A stretch of 64,000 nucleotides of DNA from AG2 sp036493735 (GTDB lineage: Bacteria > Gemmatimonadota > Gemmatimonadetes > Gemmatimonadales > Gemmatimonadaceae), in the NCBI GenBank assembly GCA_036493735.1, contig DASXPH010000144.1, forward strand, positions 1-64,000, in the 5' to 3' direction. The position numbers and the translations under genes are program-made. Positions 38,944 through 47,511 of this stretch are shown here, one piece after another. Below the pieces are notes generated by a model. That model had not been told where the DNA came from, did not search any database, and was given only the letters and a program-made list of their open reading frames with translations. How positions within the stretch are numbered: the first letter of the stretch is position 1; the number at the start of each line of letters is the position of its first letter.

Positions 38944-39846
38944 ATGACGCCTCCCGCCTCGCTCCAGACGCTGCTCACGGGCGCGATCGACTTCGCGGGC
39001 CTCTTTCCCCCAGCGGCGCTGTCGATGCGCGATGCCGTCGCTCGTTACGCCAGCTATCGGGGCGCGGCCGATGCCTGGGCGCTCGGCCGGCTGGTGGTGC
39101 CCCTGTCGCGCGCCGAGGAACTGGTCACTGCCCAAGGCGAGCTCCTTCCGCCCAGTCGGGGATGGCGACTCAGCGTACTGCTTGGCGAGGATCCCGTCGC
39201 CGACGCAACGCGGATTCGCGCCTTCAACGCCGCGCACGCCGGAATGGCGCTCATCGACTCGGCTGAGGCAAAGCTCACGGGGACGTCGGCAACGGTGCGC
39301 CGTGGCATCGCCAAGCTCGCCGAAAACGTTCCTCCCTCCGTCCGGCTCTTCATTGAAACGCCGACGAACGAGGAGCTCGGGGTGTTCATCGCCGCGATTG
39401 CTGCGGCGAACGTGTGCGCAAAGATTCGGACTGGCGGCGTGACGACGGACGCGTTTCCCGGCGCTCGCACGGTCGCGCATTTCCTCACATGCTGCGCCGA
39501 GCACGACACGCGCTTCAAGGCCACGGCGGGGCTGCATCATCCCTGGCGTGGTAGCTATCCCCTGACGTATGAGCCGAACGCCCAACGCGGAACAATGTTC
39601 GGCTTTCTGAACGTGATGATCGCCGCGGTCGTCGCTCGCGCTGGAGGCACCTTCGAGGATATTGTCGACATACTCGAGGCGGAGCGGGGAAGTGATTTTC
39701 GATTCGGCGACGACGAGCTCCGCTGGCGCGACTTTCACCTCACGCGCCAGCATTTGGTCGAGGCGCACGCGACATTCGCGCTGTCGTTCGGATCGTGTTC
39801 GTTCGACGAGCCGGTTCACGACCTGCGCCGACTCGCGCTGCTCTGA
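38944..39846 (+). CDS. Conserved protein next to fumarylacetoacetase
   Basis: A 300-residue protein from ATG 38944. It has a TIM-barrel look: LLTGAIDFAGLFPPAALSM at the start, strands at LGRLVVPL, RLFIETPT, VCAKIRTGGV and FKATAGLHHPW, the last resembling an active-site loop with paired His. It ends 6 bases before fahA and is surely cotranscribed. I do not know its activity; a role in aromatic amino-acid breakdown is suggested only by context. Confidence 0.7.
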   Translation: MTPPASLQTLLTGAIDFAGLFPPAALSMRDAVARYASYRGAADAWALGRLVVPLSRAEELVTAQGELLPPSRGWRLSVLLGEDPVADATRIRAFNAAHAGMALIDSAEAKLTGTSATVRRGIAKLAENVPPSVRLFIETPTNEELGVFIAAIAAANVCAKIRTGGVTTDAFPGARTVAHFLTCCAEHDTRFKATAGLHHPWRGSYPLTYEPNAQRGTMFGFLNVMIAAVVARAGGTFEDIVDILEAERGSDFRFGDDELRWRDFHLTRQHLVEAHATFALSFGSCSFDEPVHDLRRLALL

Positions 39847-39852
39847 GCGGCG

Positions 39853-41178
39853 ATGGCACTGAACGACACGCATCGCGTCGAGCTTTGCTCCTGGGTCGAG
39901 TCGGCGCAGGCACCGGGCAGCGACTTCCCGATTCAGAACCTTCCGTTCGGCGTCTTCAAGCGCACCGGGCGGCACGATCCGCCGCGCGTAGGCGTCGCCA
40001 TTGGAGACCAGATCGTGGATGTCGCGGCTTGCCTCGATGGGGGCTTGGTCACCGAGGCCGCGGTACAGGCCGCCGAACGCTGTCGCGCACCGCAGCTGAA
40101 CGACTTGATGGCGCTCGGCCCGGGGCCACTCAGCGCACTACGACTCTCGCTGAGCGAGCTTCTGCGCGTTGATTCCTCGGCGTATCGCCGAGATCCAGGA
40201 ATCGCGCGTCGTGTTCTCGTTCCGATGTACGAGGCGGAGCTGCGGCTGCCGGCGGAGATCGGCGACTACACGGACTTCTACGCGTCGATCGACCACGCCC
40301 GCAACGTCGGCAGCATGTTCCGGCCGAACGACCCATTGCTGCCGAACTACAAGTACGTGCCGATCGGTTATCACGGCAGGTCGTCCTCGATCGTGCCGAG
40401 CGGCACGCACGTGCGTCGCCCGATGGGGCAGATTCACGACAATCCCGACGAGCCGCCCAGCATGGCTCCGACTCGCCGGCTCGATTACGAGATGGAGCTC
40501 GGATTATTCATTAGCGCTCCCAACGCTCTGGGCACACCGATACCGGTTATCGAGGCGGATAGACACATCTTTGGCTGTTGTCTCCTCAACGACTGGTCGG
40601 CGCGGGACATTCAGAGTTGGGAGTATCAGCCTCTGGGGCCTTTCCTTTCGAAGAGCTTTGCGACCACGATCTCTCCATGGGTTGTAACGTTCGAGGCGCT
40701 GGAGCCGTTCCGAGCGCCGGCGTATCTCCGGCCGGATGATGATCCCGCACCACTGCCTTATCTACTCTGGGAGGGGGATCAGCGCCGCGGCGGATTCGAC
40801 ATCCAGCTCGAGGTCTATCTCACGACGGCCGCCATGCGACAACGACGACAGGATCCGGCTCGAATCAGCCGCGGCCGCTTCACCTCCATGTACTGGACCG
40901 TGGCTCAGCTCGTCGCCCACCACACGAGCAACGGCTGCAACCTCCGGTCGGGGGACCTACTCGGTAGCGGTACGGTCTCCGGGCCGGAGCCGGAGTCCCG
41001 TGGTTCGCTGATCGAGCGCACCTGGCGCGGCAAGGATCCGATCCATCTCCCCAATGGTGAGTCGCGGACGTTCCTGGCCGATGGCGACGAGGTGACCATG
41101 CACGGGTTCTGCGAGCGGCCGGGATTCGCGCGAATAGGCTTCGGCGACTGCAGCGGCATGGTAATCCCGGCGTTCTGA
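39853..41178 (+). CDS. fahA: Fumarylacetoacetase
   Basis: A 441-residue enzyme that splits 4-fumarylacetoacetate into fumarate and acetoacetate, the last step of tyrosine/homogentisate breakdown. The N-terminal SH3-like domain (to about 115) precedes the catalytic domain with DFYASIDHARNVGSMFRP, VPIGYHGRSSSIV, the metal ligands in DYEMELGLF and NDWSARDIQSWEYQPLGPF, and GDLLGSGTVSGPE. Length is typical (about 420-440). No homogentisate dioxygenase or maleylacetoacetate isomerase lies in the window. Its TGA abuts the PadR stop (TGATCA). Confidence 0.96.
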   Translation: MALNDTHRVELCSWVESAQAPGSDFPIQNLPFGVFKRTGRHDPPRVGVAIGDQIVDVAACLDGGLVTEAAVQAAERCRAPQLNDLMALGPGPLSALRLSLSELLRVDSSAYRRDPGIARRVLVPMYEAELRLPAEIGDYTDFYASIDHARNVGSMFRPNDPLLPNYKYVPIGYHGRSSSIVPSGTHVRRPMGQIHDNPDEPPSMAPTRRLDYEMELGLFISAPNALGTPIPVIEADRHIFGCCLLNDWSARDIQSWEYQPLGPFLSKSFATTISPWVVTFEALEPFRAPAYLRPDDDPAPLPYLLWEGDQRRGGFDIQLEVYLTTAAMRQRRQDPARISRGRFTSMYWTVAQLVAHHTSNGCNLRSGDLLGSGTVSGPEPESRGSLIERTWRGKDPIHLPNGESRTFLADGDEVTMHGFCERPGFARIGFGDCSGMVIPAF

Positions 41179-41523
41179 TCACCGTTCACCGACCACCGGA
41201 TTCAGCACGCGCGAGACCACGGTCGCAAACTGAGTCCACTCCGCCGCCTCGAGCCGGAGCTGCTTTCGCCCACTGTTGGTGAGTCGGTAGATCTTCGCCC
41301 TTCTTCCGACCTCCGAAGTACCCCAGCTCGCCTCGATCCAGCCGCGCTTTTCCATGCGATAGAGAGAAGGGTAGAGCGACCCCTCTTCGATCTGGATCGC
41401 GTCATCGGTTGCCTCCTCGAGCCACCGAGCGATCGAATAGCCATGCCGCGGCCCCGAGCTCAAAGTCTTGAGGACGAGGGCGTCGAGTGTTCCGTGCAGC
41501 CGCTCCTTCGAGACTGTCGTCAT
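41179..41523 (-). CDS. PadR family transcriptional regulator
   Basis: A 114-residue winged-helix regulator from ATG 41523. Typical features are LVLKTLSSGPRHGYSIARWL, EEGSLYPSLYRMEKRGWI in the recognition helix region and IYRLTNSGRKQL in the wing, with a single C-terminal dimerisation helix (PadR subfamily 2 size). A 19-bp palindrome lies 9 bases upstream (41532-41550). The gene divergent from it encodes a DUF4403 lipoprotein. Its stop codon abuts that of fahA with no gap. Confidence 0.93.
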   Translation of the reverse strand: MTTVSKERLHGTLDALVLKTLSSGPRHGYSIARWLEEATDDAIQIEEGSLYPSLYRMEKRGWIEASWGTSEVGRRAKIYRLTNSGRKQLRLEAAEWTQFATVVSRVLNPVVGER

Positions 41524-41531
41524 CCTGGCAT

Positions 41532-41550
41532 TACCTAGAAAGTCTTGGTA
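41532..41550. promoter_or_regulatory. Palindromic operator candidate for PadR
   Basis: TACCTAGAAAGTCTTGGTA: the arms TACCNAGA and TCTNGGTA are inverted around AAG with one mismatch in 16 arm positions. It is 9 bases before the padR-type start, so binding would block its promoter or initiation. Spacing and symmetry suit a dimeric winged-helix regulator, probably autoregulatory. Confidence 0.6.
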
Positions 41551-41648
41551 ACGGTACGGAATGATACCCAGAGAGTCAAGGCATCCCGCTCCACGACTCG
41601 GGAGTCGGCGCCTTGCCGGCCGAGCGTGGGGAAGCAAGGTTCACCCGC

Positions 41649-43046
41649 ATGAAAGACAGGCCCTTTGCGGTAGCCGGCCGGCGATTGCTCGCTGGCTTGG
41701 CCTTCGGCAGCGCCGCTGCGTGCGGCGCTCATTTCGAGGTACCCGTTCCCGTCATCTCGGCGCCTGTAGCGACGTCGGAGCCGTCCGAGCTCGCGACGAT
41801 TACGCTGCCGATCGCGATCGCGCTTTCGAAGGTTCGCCTGCAGCTCGATTCCGTTTTTCCTCCCACCGACAGCCTGGATCGCGCCAAGTGCACGGCGCTG
41901 GGCGGACTGGTTTGTCACCAATATCTGTATCGTCGTGATAGTCTGGACCTCAAGGCGAGCGGCGATCGGGTGACGCTGCAAACGCACCTTCGCTATCGCG
42001 CCTCGGTTGGACTTCCCGCAGTCGGTGGAATCGCGAGCTGCGGGTTCCCGCCAGATCCCATGAAGCGCGCCCAGGTTCGCTTGGGCACGACGCTGTACTG
42101 GCGCTCCGATTGGCGCCTCGGATCGCGCGGTACGTCCCTCGCCACAACTTTAGATGATCGTTGCGAAGTGACTGTTTTGCATGTGGATGCAACGCCACTT
42201 GTAAAGCGACTTCTCGATGCTCAGAGCCAGGATCTCCGCCGCGAGATCGACTCGCTGCTACCGAATGTGCTCGATCTCCACACGGCCGCCGATTCGCTCT
42301 GGCGAGTTGCGCAGCAACCGATGGCGCTCGACTCCGCATCGACGATCTGGCTGACACTGTCGCCGGAGTCCGTGAGCCTCGCTCCTGTTATCGGATCGGC
42401 GAGCGCGATCTCGACGGCGCTGGTGCTCGGCGCGCGGCCGCGCGTAACCGTCGGAGCGAAGCCCGAAGTCAGCGCTCAGCCTCTTCCCTCGCTCACGCTG
42501 GCACGGCGCTCGTCCGGTATTCACGTACCGGTCGAGATCGAGCTGCCCTTCTCGGACCTCAGTCAAAAGGTGACGACGCTGTTGTCCGGCGAGACCGCGG
42601 GCAAAGGGATGCGTGTCGGCGATGTGAAGATCTGGGGCGTCGGCGACACCGCGGTCGTCATGCTTGATCTCGAGGGGAAGGTGAGCGGCTCTCTCTATCT
42701 GTTAGGCCGAGTGAGCTACGACTCGAGCTCGCGTACCGTGCTCTTGAACGACCTTCGCTACACGCTCGCCAGCCGTGGTGTGATGTCGCGCATCAAGTCG
42801 ACTATCGGGGCCGGCCGGATCAAATCCGCCATCGATGCAGCTACCGGTAAGGGACATCTGGCGGTGGGCGAACAGCTGGACTCTCTCAAGTCACGGCTGA
42901 CCCAGCAGCTCAACCGCGAGCTTGCGCCGGGCGTTCGGCTCGCTGGCAGCGTCAACGACGTGCGCTTCTCACGCATGCTCACGACGCAGACGGCATTCGT
43001 ATTACGCGTCGTGCTCGATGGTGAGGCGGTGATTCTCGTACAGTGA
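41649..43046 (+). CDS. DUF4403 family lipoprotein
   Basis: A 465-residue exported protein from ATG 41649; the lipobox is AAAC with C25. The mature part alternates long beta segments with repeated motifs (ATITLPIAIALSKVRLQL, RSSGIHVPVEIELPFSDLSQ, RVGDVKIWGVGDTAVVMLDL), matching DUF4403, a predicted lipid-binding tubular (BPI/TULIP-like) family. It diverges from the PadR gene, with the palindrome between them. Function not established. Confidence 0.8.
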   Translation: MKDRPFAVAGRRLLAGLAFGSAAACGAHFEVPVPVISAPVATSEPSELATITLPIAIALSKVRLQLDSVFPPTDSLDRAKCTALGGLVCHQYLYRRDSLDLKASGDRVTLQTHLRYRASVGLPAVGGIASCGFPPDPMKRAQVRLGTTLYWRSDWRLGSRGTSLATTLDDRCEVTVLHVDATPLVKRLLDAQSQDLRREIDSLLPNVLDLHTAADSLWRVAQQPMALDSASTIWLTLSPESVSLAPVIGSASAISTALVLGARPRVTVGAKPEVSAQPLPSLTLARRSSGIHVPVEIELPFSDLSQKVTTLLSGETAGKGMRVGDVKIWGVGDTAVVMLDLEGKVSGSLYLLGRVSYDSSSRTVLLNDLRYTLASRGVMSRIKSTIGAGRIKSAIDAATGKGHLAVGEQLDSLKSRLTQQLNRELAPGVRLAGSVNDVRFSRMLTTQTAFVLRVVLDGEAVILVQ

Positions 43047-43061
43047 CCATCGCCCATCGCT

Positions 43062-43916
43062 CTACTTCTTCGTCGTCCCCACCTCGCCGGCAACGACGCT
43101 CTCGTTTGCCTTGGGCTTCACGAGCAACGATTGACCGACGCGGATCTTGTTGCCAGACAAAGCGTTCCACTCTCGGAGATGATCCGGCGTCGTATTCCAC
43201 CTCGCAGCGATCGACGACAAGGCGTCGCCCCGCTTGACGGTGTAGTATTTCGCCTTTTCTGCTTCGGCGAGCGCGGTCCGGCGTTGACCAGCCACGACTT
43301 CGCGCTGCCTGGCTTGCTTGACGCCGATAGCGAGAATGCGCTCGTGGCGCGCCGCGATGGAGTGCAGGAGGAGGCTGGCCTTTCCCCACGCCTGCGACGG
43401 GATGCCGAAGCGATAGCTGCCGTCGGGAGTATCGACAACCAACGCCTTCGCGATGCCAAAGAAGGTCCGTCCGGGCCGTAGCAGAATGAGCGTGTCGACG
43501 GGGAAGTCGTGCTCGGTGAAGGTCGGCGGGCTGTCGCCGCTGCCCAGCAGATCACGCGGCTCGAGGCCGAGGAACAGCAGCCGTCTATCGGTGAGCACAA
43601 GCAGGCCGCGAGTCGCTCGGAAATAGTCGATCCATGGCCTCTGGAAGACGGTCACGATTCGGATGACCCGCTCGCCCTCGGCAAGCGTGTTGAGCCGCAG
43701 CTCGCGCAAGGCGATCGCGCTGGTATTTCGCGGCTCGGTTCGGTAGGTGTGGATTGCGAACTGAGCCAGAATACCGAGGATGACGATCGCGGCGCCGATG
43801 AGCGTGTATCGCATCGCCGGCCGCATTCGGCGGCGACGACGCTTCAACTTCAGCCTTTTTCTTCGGACGACAGGTGCTGAGGGCACCTGCTCTGGCGCTT
43901 CAAACGAACTTTCCAT
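43062..43916 (-). CDS. Membrane-anchored LysM protein
   Basis: A 284-residue protein. A basic N-terminus (KRLKLKRRRRRMRP) precedes a single membrane helix (about 36-55). The middle domain (about 70-200) looks PH-like (RGLLVLTDRRLLFLGLEP, LVVDTPDGSYRFGIPSQAWG). A LysM motif closes it (about 222-267: YYTVKRGDALSSIAARW, GNKIRVGQSLLVKP). LysM binds peptidoglycan, so it probably links membrane and wall. Convergent with the DUF4403 gene across 15 bases. Confidence 0.85.
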   Translation of the reverse strand: MESSFEAPEQVPSAPVVRRKRLKLKRRRRRMRPAMRYTLIGAAIVILGILAQFAIHTYRTEPRNTSAIALRELRLNTLAEGERVIRIVTVFQRPWIDYFRATRGLLVLTDRRLLFLGLEPRDLLGSGDSPPTFTEHDFPVDTLILLRPGRTFFGIAKALVVDTPDGSYRFGIPSQAWGKASLLLHSIAARHERILAIGVKQARQREVVAGQRRTALAEAEKAKYYTVKRGDALSSIAARWNTTPDHLREWNALSGNKIRVGQSLLVKPKANESVVAGEVGTTKK

Positions 43917-44255
43917 CTTTACCGAGGAATCTCAGCCTGCGGGGCGGATTTGAGCCCCTACCGTTCGGGTAATCAAGGAAAGAATGATGCCTGGGCCCGC
44001 AAGTTGGCCATCGAGTATTCGGCCACGTCACTATCTCGATGGTGCCCACTCGTCCCAACCTGGTTGAAAATGGCCAGGGTGTCGGCTAGCATCCCCAGAG
44101 GCCGACCTGAGGCGCGAGGGATTATTGGCCTGCTTCCCCTCCTCGCGCCAGCCTTGAATTTCTCTGCCGCCCAGCAGGCGGTGTAGCGTTTTCGCGACGC
44201 TCGGTCTTTCCACCCTAGCCGCTACGGGCCATCGCGTGCCCGTTCTGGAGGCAGT
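43917..44255. other. Intergenic region upstream of the lytic transglycosylase
   Basis: About 340 bases. GGCGCGAG near 44113 and CTCGCGCC near 44143 can form an 8-bp stem. Shine-Dalgarno GGAGG lies at 44247-44251. The region must hold the promoters for the LysM gene (left) and the transglycosylase gene (right). I could not match it to a known riboswitch and see no supported gene. Confidence 0.4.
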
Positions 44256-45032
44256 ATTCGGAAGCAGCCCCTGTCGCAACTGCTCCTGTTAGCGCTCGGC
44301 GCATTCTCGACTCTGGCCTTCACGGTGTCGCGAGTGCATCCGGCGTTCGTTCAACGCGAGCCGGTGGTCGCGGGGATACTGCGTCACGCGTATGTGGATT
44401 CGGCACCGATTCATGCGCCATGGCTGATCGCCCCGACCGAGGTCGCTTTACGGACTCCGCAGTTCCTGGCGGATCGCGAGCGATTCATGCGCGACTTGCT
44501 GCGAACTGGAAAGGTGAATCAGTCGCGCGCTTGGAGTCTAGCCGACGTCGCAGTGAGCGAGGCGTACCGCAGACGTCTACCGCCGGCGCTCGTCCTCGGC
44601 GTGATGCTGACTGAGAACGACGAGCTAAAATCCACCGCCCGGTCGCGGGTCGGCGCCGTTGGTCTGATGCAGGTACACGGCAGCAGCTGGCGGAACGCGC
44701 TCGGGCGGATGTTCGGAACGAATCTTCACAACGACACGACGAATCTCCGTTACGGGATTTACATCCTTGGCTACATGGCGCGTAAAGCGAGCGACAAGGT
44801 GATCGCCGATAGCGCCACCACCGATACGCTGACGCGGTCCGACAGCAGCTGGAGGGTTGCGCTCCTGGGCTACAACGGCTGCGTGCGCGGTACGAACACT
44901 CCCAACTGCCGCAGCTATCCGCAGGCGGTCCAGCGTAACGTGATCGACAACGCAAAGACCACCTGTAATGGTCGCGACTTCGAAGCGTGCGTCGCCCGGC
45001 CGCTCTGGCTGAGCACGCGGCAGCAGCACTGA
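44256..45032 (+). CDS. Lytic transglycosylase (SLT fold), possible ATT start
   Basis: The conventional start is GTG 44325 (235 residues), but that product lacks a signal peptide. Reading upstream in frame gives RKQPLSQLLLLALGAFSTLA, a good export signal, with no ATG, GTG or TTG before the stop at 44184. The codon ATT at 44256 has GGAGG 4 bases ahead. The domain has the catalytic glutamate in LGVMLTENDELKS, then GAVGLMQVHGSSW and LRYGIYILGYM, typical of peptidoglycan lytic transglycosylases. The C-terminal cysteines may form disulfides. Function is clear; the start is tentative. Confidence 0.8.
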   Translation: MRKQPLSQLLLLALGAFSTLAFTVSRVHPAFVQREPVVAGILRHAYVDSAPIHAPWLIAPTEVALRTPQFLADRERFMRDLLRTGKVNQSRAWSLADVAVSEAYRRRLPPALVLGVMLTENDELKSTARSRVGAVGLMQVHGSSWRNALGRMFGTNLHNDTTNLRYGIYILGYMARKASDKVIADSATTDTLTRSDSSWRVALLGYNGCVRGTNTPNCRSYPQAVQRNVIDNAKTTCNGRDFEACVARPLWLSTRQQH

Positions 45033-45086
45033 CCGGCGGGACCTCGAAGGCTCGCTTCCCTCGAGGTGGCGCCGCATCTTTGCAAA

Positions 45087-45914
45087 ATGGAGAGGCAATC
45101 GTCGCCAGCCGGCGCAGAGCGAGCGTCCGCTGCGACATCAGCGCTCTCCGCCGAGGCGGTCGTCAAACGATTCGATCAGGTGACGGCCCTCGATGGCGTG
45201 AGCCTCGACGTCCTCGAAGGCGAGTGCGTCGCCCTGGTCGGGGAGAGCGGGTCTGGCAAGACAACGCTGCTCCGGAGCTTCAACGGGCTCGTTAGGCCGG
45301 ATGCAGGGCGCGTGCTCATCGGCGGGCGCGACATCAGCGATCTGGATGTCGTCGCCCTGCGCCGCGGGATGGGATACGTGCCCCAGGACGGAGGGTTGCT
45401 ACCGCACTGGCGAGTTGGGCGGAACGTTGAGTTGGTGCCGCGACTACGGGGTGCGGACGGTGACGCCCTGACCAAGGCGGACGCTTCGCTCCAATTGGTT
45501 GGGCTCGACCCCAAGGCATTCCGTGATCGTTGGCCGAGCGAGTTATCCGGCGGCCAGCGTCAGCGCGTCGCAATGGCCCGCGCACTCGCCGCTGGACCCC
45601 GGATTCTTCTCCTCGATGAGCCCTTTGGCGCCCTCGACGCCATCACTCGCGCAGATCTTCAGGAGAGCTTCGCCGAGCTGCGAGCCAGTGGTGCAGCGGG
45701 TCCAATGACCTGCGTGCTCGTGACCCACGATTTGCACGAGGCGTTCTTGCTCGCGAATCGCGTCGCGGTATTGCGGGGCGGCCGTCTGGAGCAGGTGGGT
45801 TCGCCGTCGCAGCTCATCGAAGCGCCGGCCTCCCCCTATGTCCGCGATCTGTTATCCAGGGCGCGGGTAACGTCGGGGGATGCAGTTGTCATCCGGCAAC
45901 GGAGCGGAGAGTGA
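45087..45914 (+). CDS. ABC transporter ATPase, quaternary amine / OpuCA type
   Basis: A 275-residue ATPase with Walker A GESGSGKTT, Q-loop GYVPQDGGLLPHW, signature LSGGQRQRVAMARAL, Walker B RILLLDEPFGALD and H-loop VLVTHD. It lacks the C-terminal CBS pair of OpuCA/ProV, as in EgtV-type ATPases. It drives the fused permease/binding protein encoded next (ATPase stop overlaps its GTG start, GTGA at 45911-45914). ATG 45087 is chosen; a start at 45066 is also in frame. Confidence 0.9.
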   Translation: MERQSSPAGAERASAATSALSAEAVVKRFDQVTALDGVSLDVLEGECVALVGESGSGKTTLLRSFNGLVRPDAGRVLIGGRDISDLDVVALRRGMGYVPQDGGLLPHWRVGRNVELVPRLRGADGDALTKADASLQLVGLDPKAFRDRWPSELSGGQRQRVAMARALAAGPRILLLDEPFGALDAITRADLQESFAELRASGAAGPMTCVLVTHDLHEAFLLANRVAVLRGGRLEQVGSPSQLIEAPASPYVRDLLSRARVTSGDAVVIRQRSGE

Positions 45915-47443
45915 TCGGGCGCGCGCTTCTGTTTGCGCTCTCGTTGACCGCTGGCTCCGAGCAGCCGCCCGCGGGGCCTGCAGTCGTCGTCGCGTCCAAG
46001 CCTTTCGGCGAGTCCTATCTCCTCGCCGAGATGTTCGCGCGGCTCCTGGAAGCACGTGGGATCGCCGTCGATCGGCGACCGGGGCTCGGGGCCACGGAGC
46101 TCGCGTTCCGTGCCCTCCGCGCCGGCTCGATCGACGTGTATCCGGAGTACACGGGAACCGGACTGCTGGTGCTGCTCGGTGAGCGCCCAAGCGGCGACGA
46201 GAAGGCGGTCTTCGACCGTGTCGCCCAAGAGTTCCCACGGCGCTTCGGAGTACGGTGGCTTCCACCGTTAGGCTTCGAGAACACGTATGCGATTGCCGTA
46301 CGCGAGCGGATGGCCGATTCACTCGGCATGCAAACGCTGTCCGACCTCGCGCGCCACGCAGGAACATTGCGCGCCGGACTCACGCCGGATTTCATCGGAC
46401 GTTCCGATGGACTCCCGGGATTGTCGAGCGCCTACGGCATTCGGTTCCGCGACGTTCGTGCTCTTCTGCCAGCAGTGAAATACCGCGCGCTCGATGCAGG
46501 CGACGTGGACGTGGTGGACGGATACTCGACGGATGGCCTGATCGCCCGATATCACCTTCGGGTGTTGGTGGACGACCGGAAGTTCTTTCCGCCTTACGAG
46601 GCGGCAGCGCTCGTCAGCGCTCGGCTCTGGAGCGAAAATCCAGCGGCCGTCGCGGCGTTGACCGAGTTGAGTGGCCGAATCGATGTCGCGCGGATGCGAG
46701 CGCTCAACCGGCGCGTCGAAGTAGACGGCGTGCCGATTCCTCGTGTCGCGTCGGAGGCGCTCGCTGAGCTCGGGCTCATCCGAGGAGCAGTCGCGACAAA
46801 TAAAGCGGAGCGAGCGGCGAGCTTCGCTTCTTACGTCTCGTCATCTGCCAGCACGCTCACGTCACTCACCGTTCGCCATTTGTTGCTGGTTGGGGTGTCA
46901 CTCGCCGTCGCGATCCTCGTCGCTGTGCCGCTTGGCTTGATGCTCGAGCGGCACGCTCGCGCGGCTGAACCTGTCATTCGTGGCGTGGGGGTCGTCCAGA
47001 CACTTCCGGGCATCGCTTTGCTTGCCTTCATGATCCCCTTGTTCGGGATTGGACTCGTGCCGGCACTCGTTGCGCTTGCGCTCTATTCGCTTTATCCAAT
47101 TGTGCGCAACACATTCACCGGTGTGCGTGACGCGGATCCGAAGGCAGTCGACGCCGCGCGCGCTCTCGGCATGACGGACGGTCAGATCTTGCGGCAGGTT
47201 CGGCTGCCGCTCGCGGCACCCGTCATAATGGCCGGAATCCGCACCGCAGCCGTGATCGACGTCGGAACGGCAACCCTGGCTGCGTTCATCGGCGCGGGCG
47301 GATTAGGCGAACCGATCGTGAGCGGATTGGCGCTCTCCGACACGCGAATGATTCTCTCGGGCGCCATTCCAGCGGCGCTGCTCGCGCTCGTGGTCGACGT
47401 CACCTTGGCCGGCGTGGAACATTTCGTTCATCCCGGTCGTTAA
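45911..47443 (+). CDS. Fused substrate-binding protein and permease (OpuF/EgtU-like, reversed order)
   Basis: A 510-residue protein. After a signal-like N-terminus (about 1-20) comes an OpuAC-type binding domain (about 25-290) with VVVASKPFGESYLLAEMFAR and GSIDVYPEYTGTGLLVLLG. The C-terminal permease domain (about 310-510) has six helices and the coupling motif DAARALGMTDGQILRQVRLP. In EgtU and OpuF as I know them the membrane domain comes first; here the binding domain does. Substrates of this class include glycine betaine, choline and ergothioneine. It lies 68 bases before egtB, favouring a thiol-histidine ligand. Confidence 0.88.
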   Translation: MIGRALLFALSLTAGSEQPPAGPAVVVASKPFGESYLLAEMFARLLEARGIAVDRRPGLGATELAFRALRAGSIDVYPEYTGTGLLVLLGERPSGDEKAVFDRVAQEFPRRFGVRWLPPLGFENTYAIAVRERMADSLGMQTLSDLARHAGTLRAGLTPDFIGRSDGLPGLSSAYGIRFRDVRALLPAVKYRALDAGDVDVVDGYSTDGLIARYHLRVLVDDRKFFPPYEAAALVSARLWSENPAAVAALTELSGRIDVARMRALNRRVEVDGVPIPRVASEALAELGLIRGAVATNKAERAASFASYVSSSASTLTSLTVRHLLLVGVSLAVAILVAVPLGLMLERHARAAEPVIRGVGVVQTLPGIALLAFMIPLFGIGLVPALVALALYSLYPIVRNTFTGVRDADPKAVDAARALGMTDGQILRQVRLPLAAPVIMAGIRTAAVIDVGTATLAAFIGAGGLGEPIVSGLALSDTRMILSGAIPAALLALVVDVTLAGVEHFVHPGR

Positions 47444-47511
47444 CTGATGTTCCGCGCTTCGTGTCGGAAACGCTCCGACGCACGCGCGCGAGTTTTGCCG
47501 GAGATGGGTCC

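Noticed and set aside
43917..44255. Possible c-di-AMP (ydaO-type) or other riboswitch upstream of the wall hydrolase
   Set aside because: I could not align the conserved core of any riboswitch class; only an 8-bp stem is visible.
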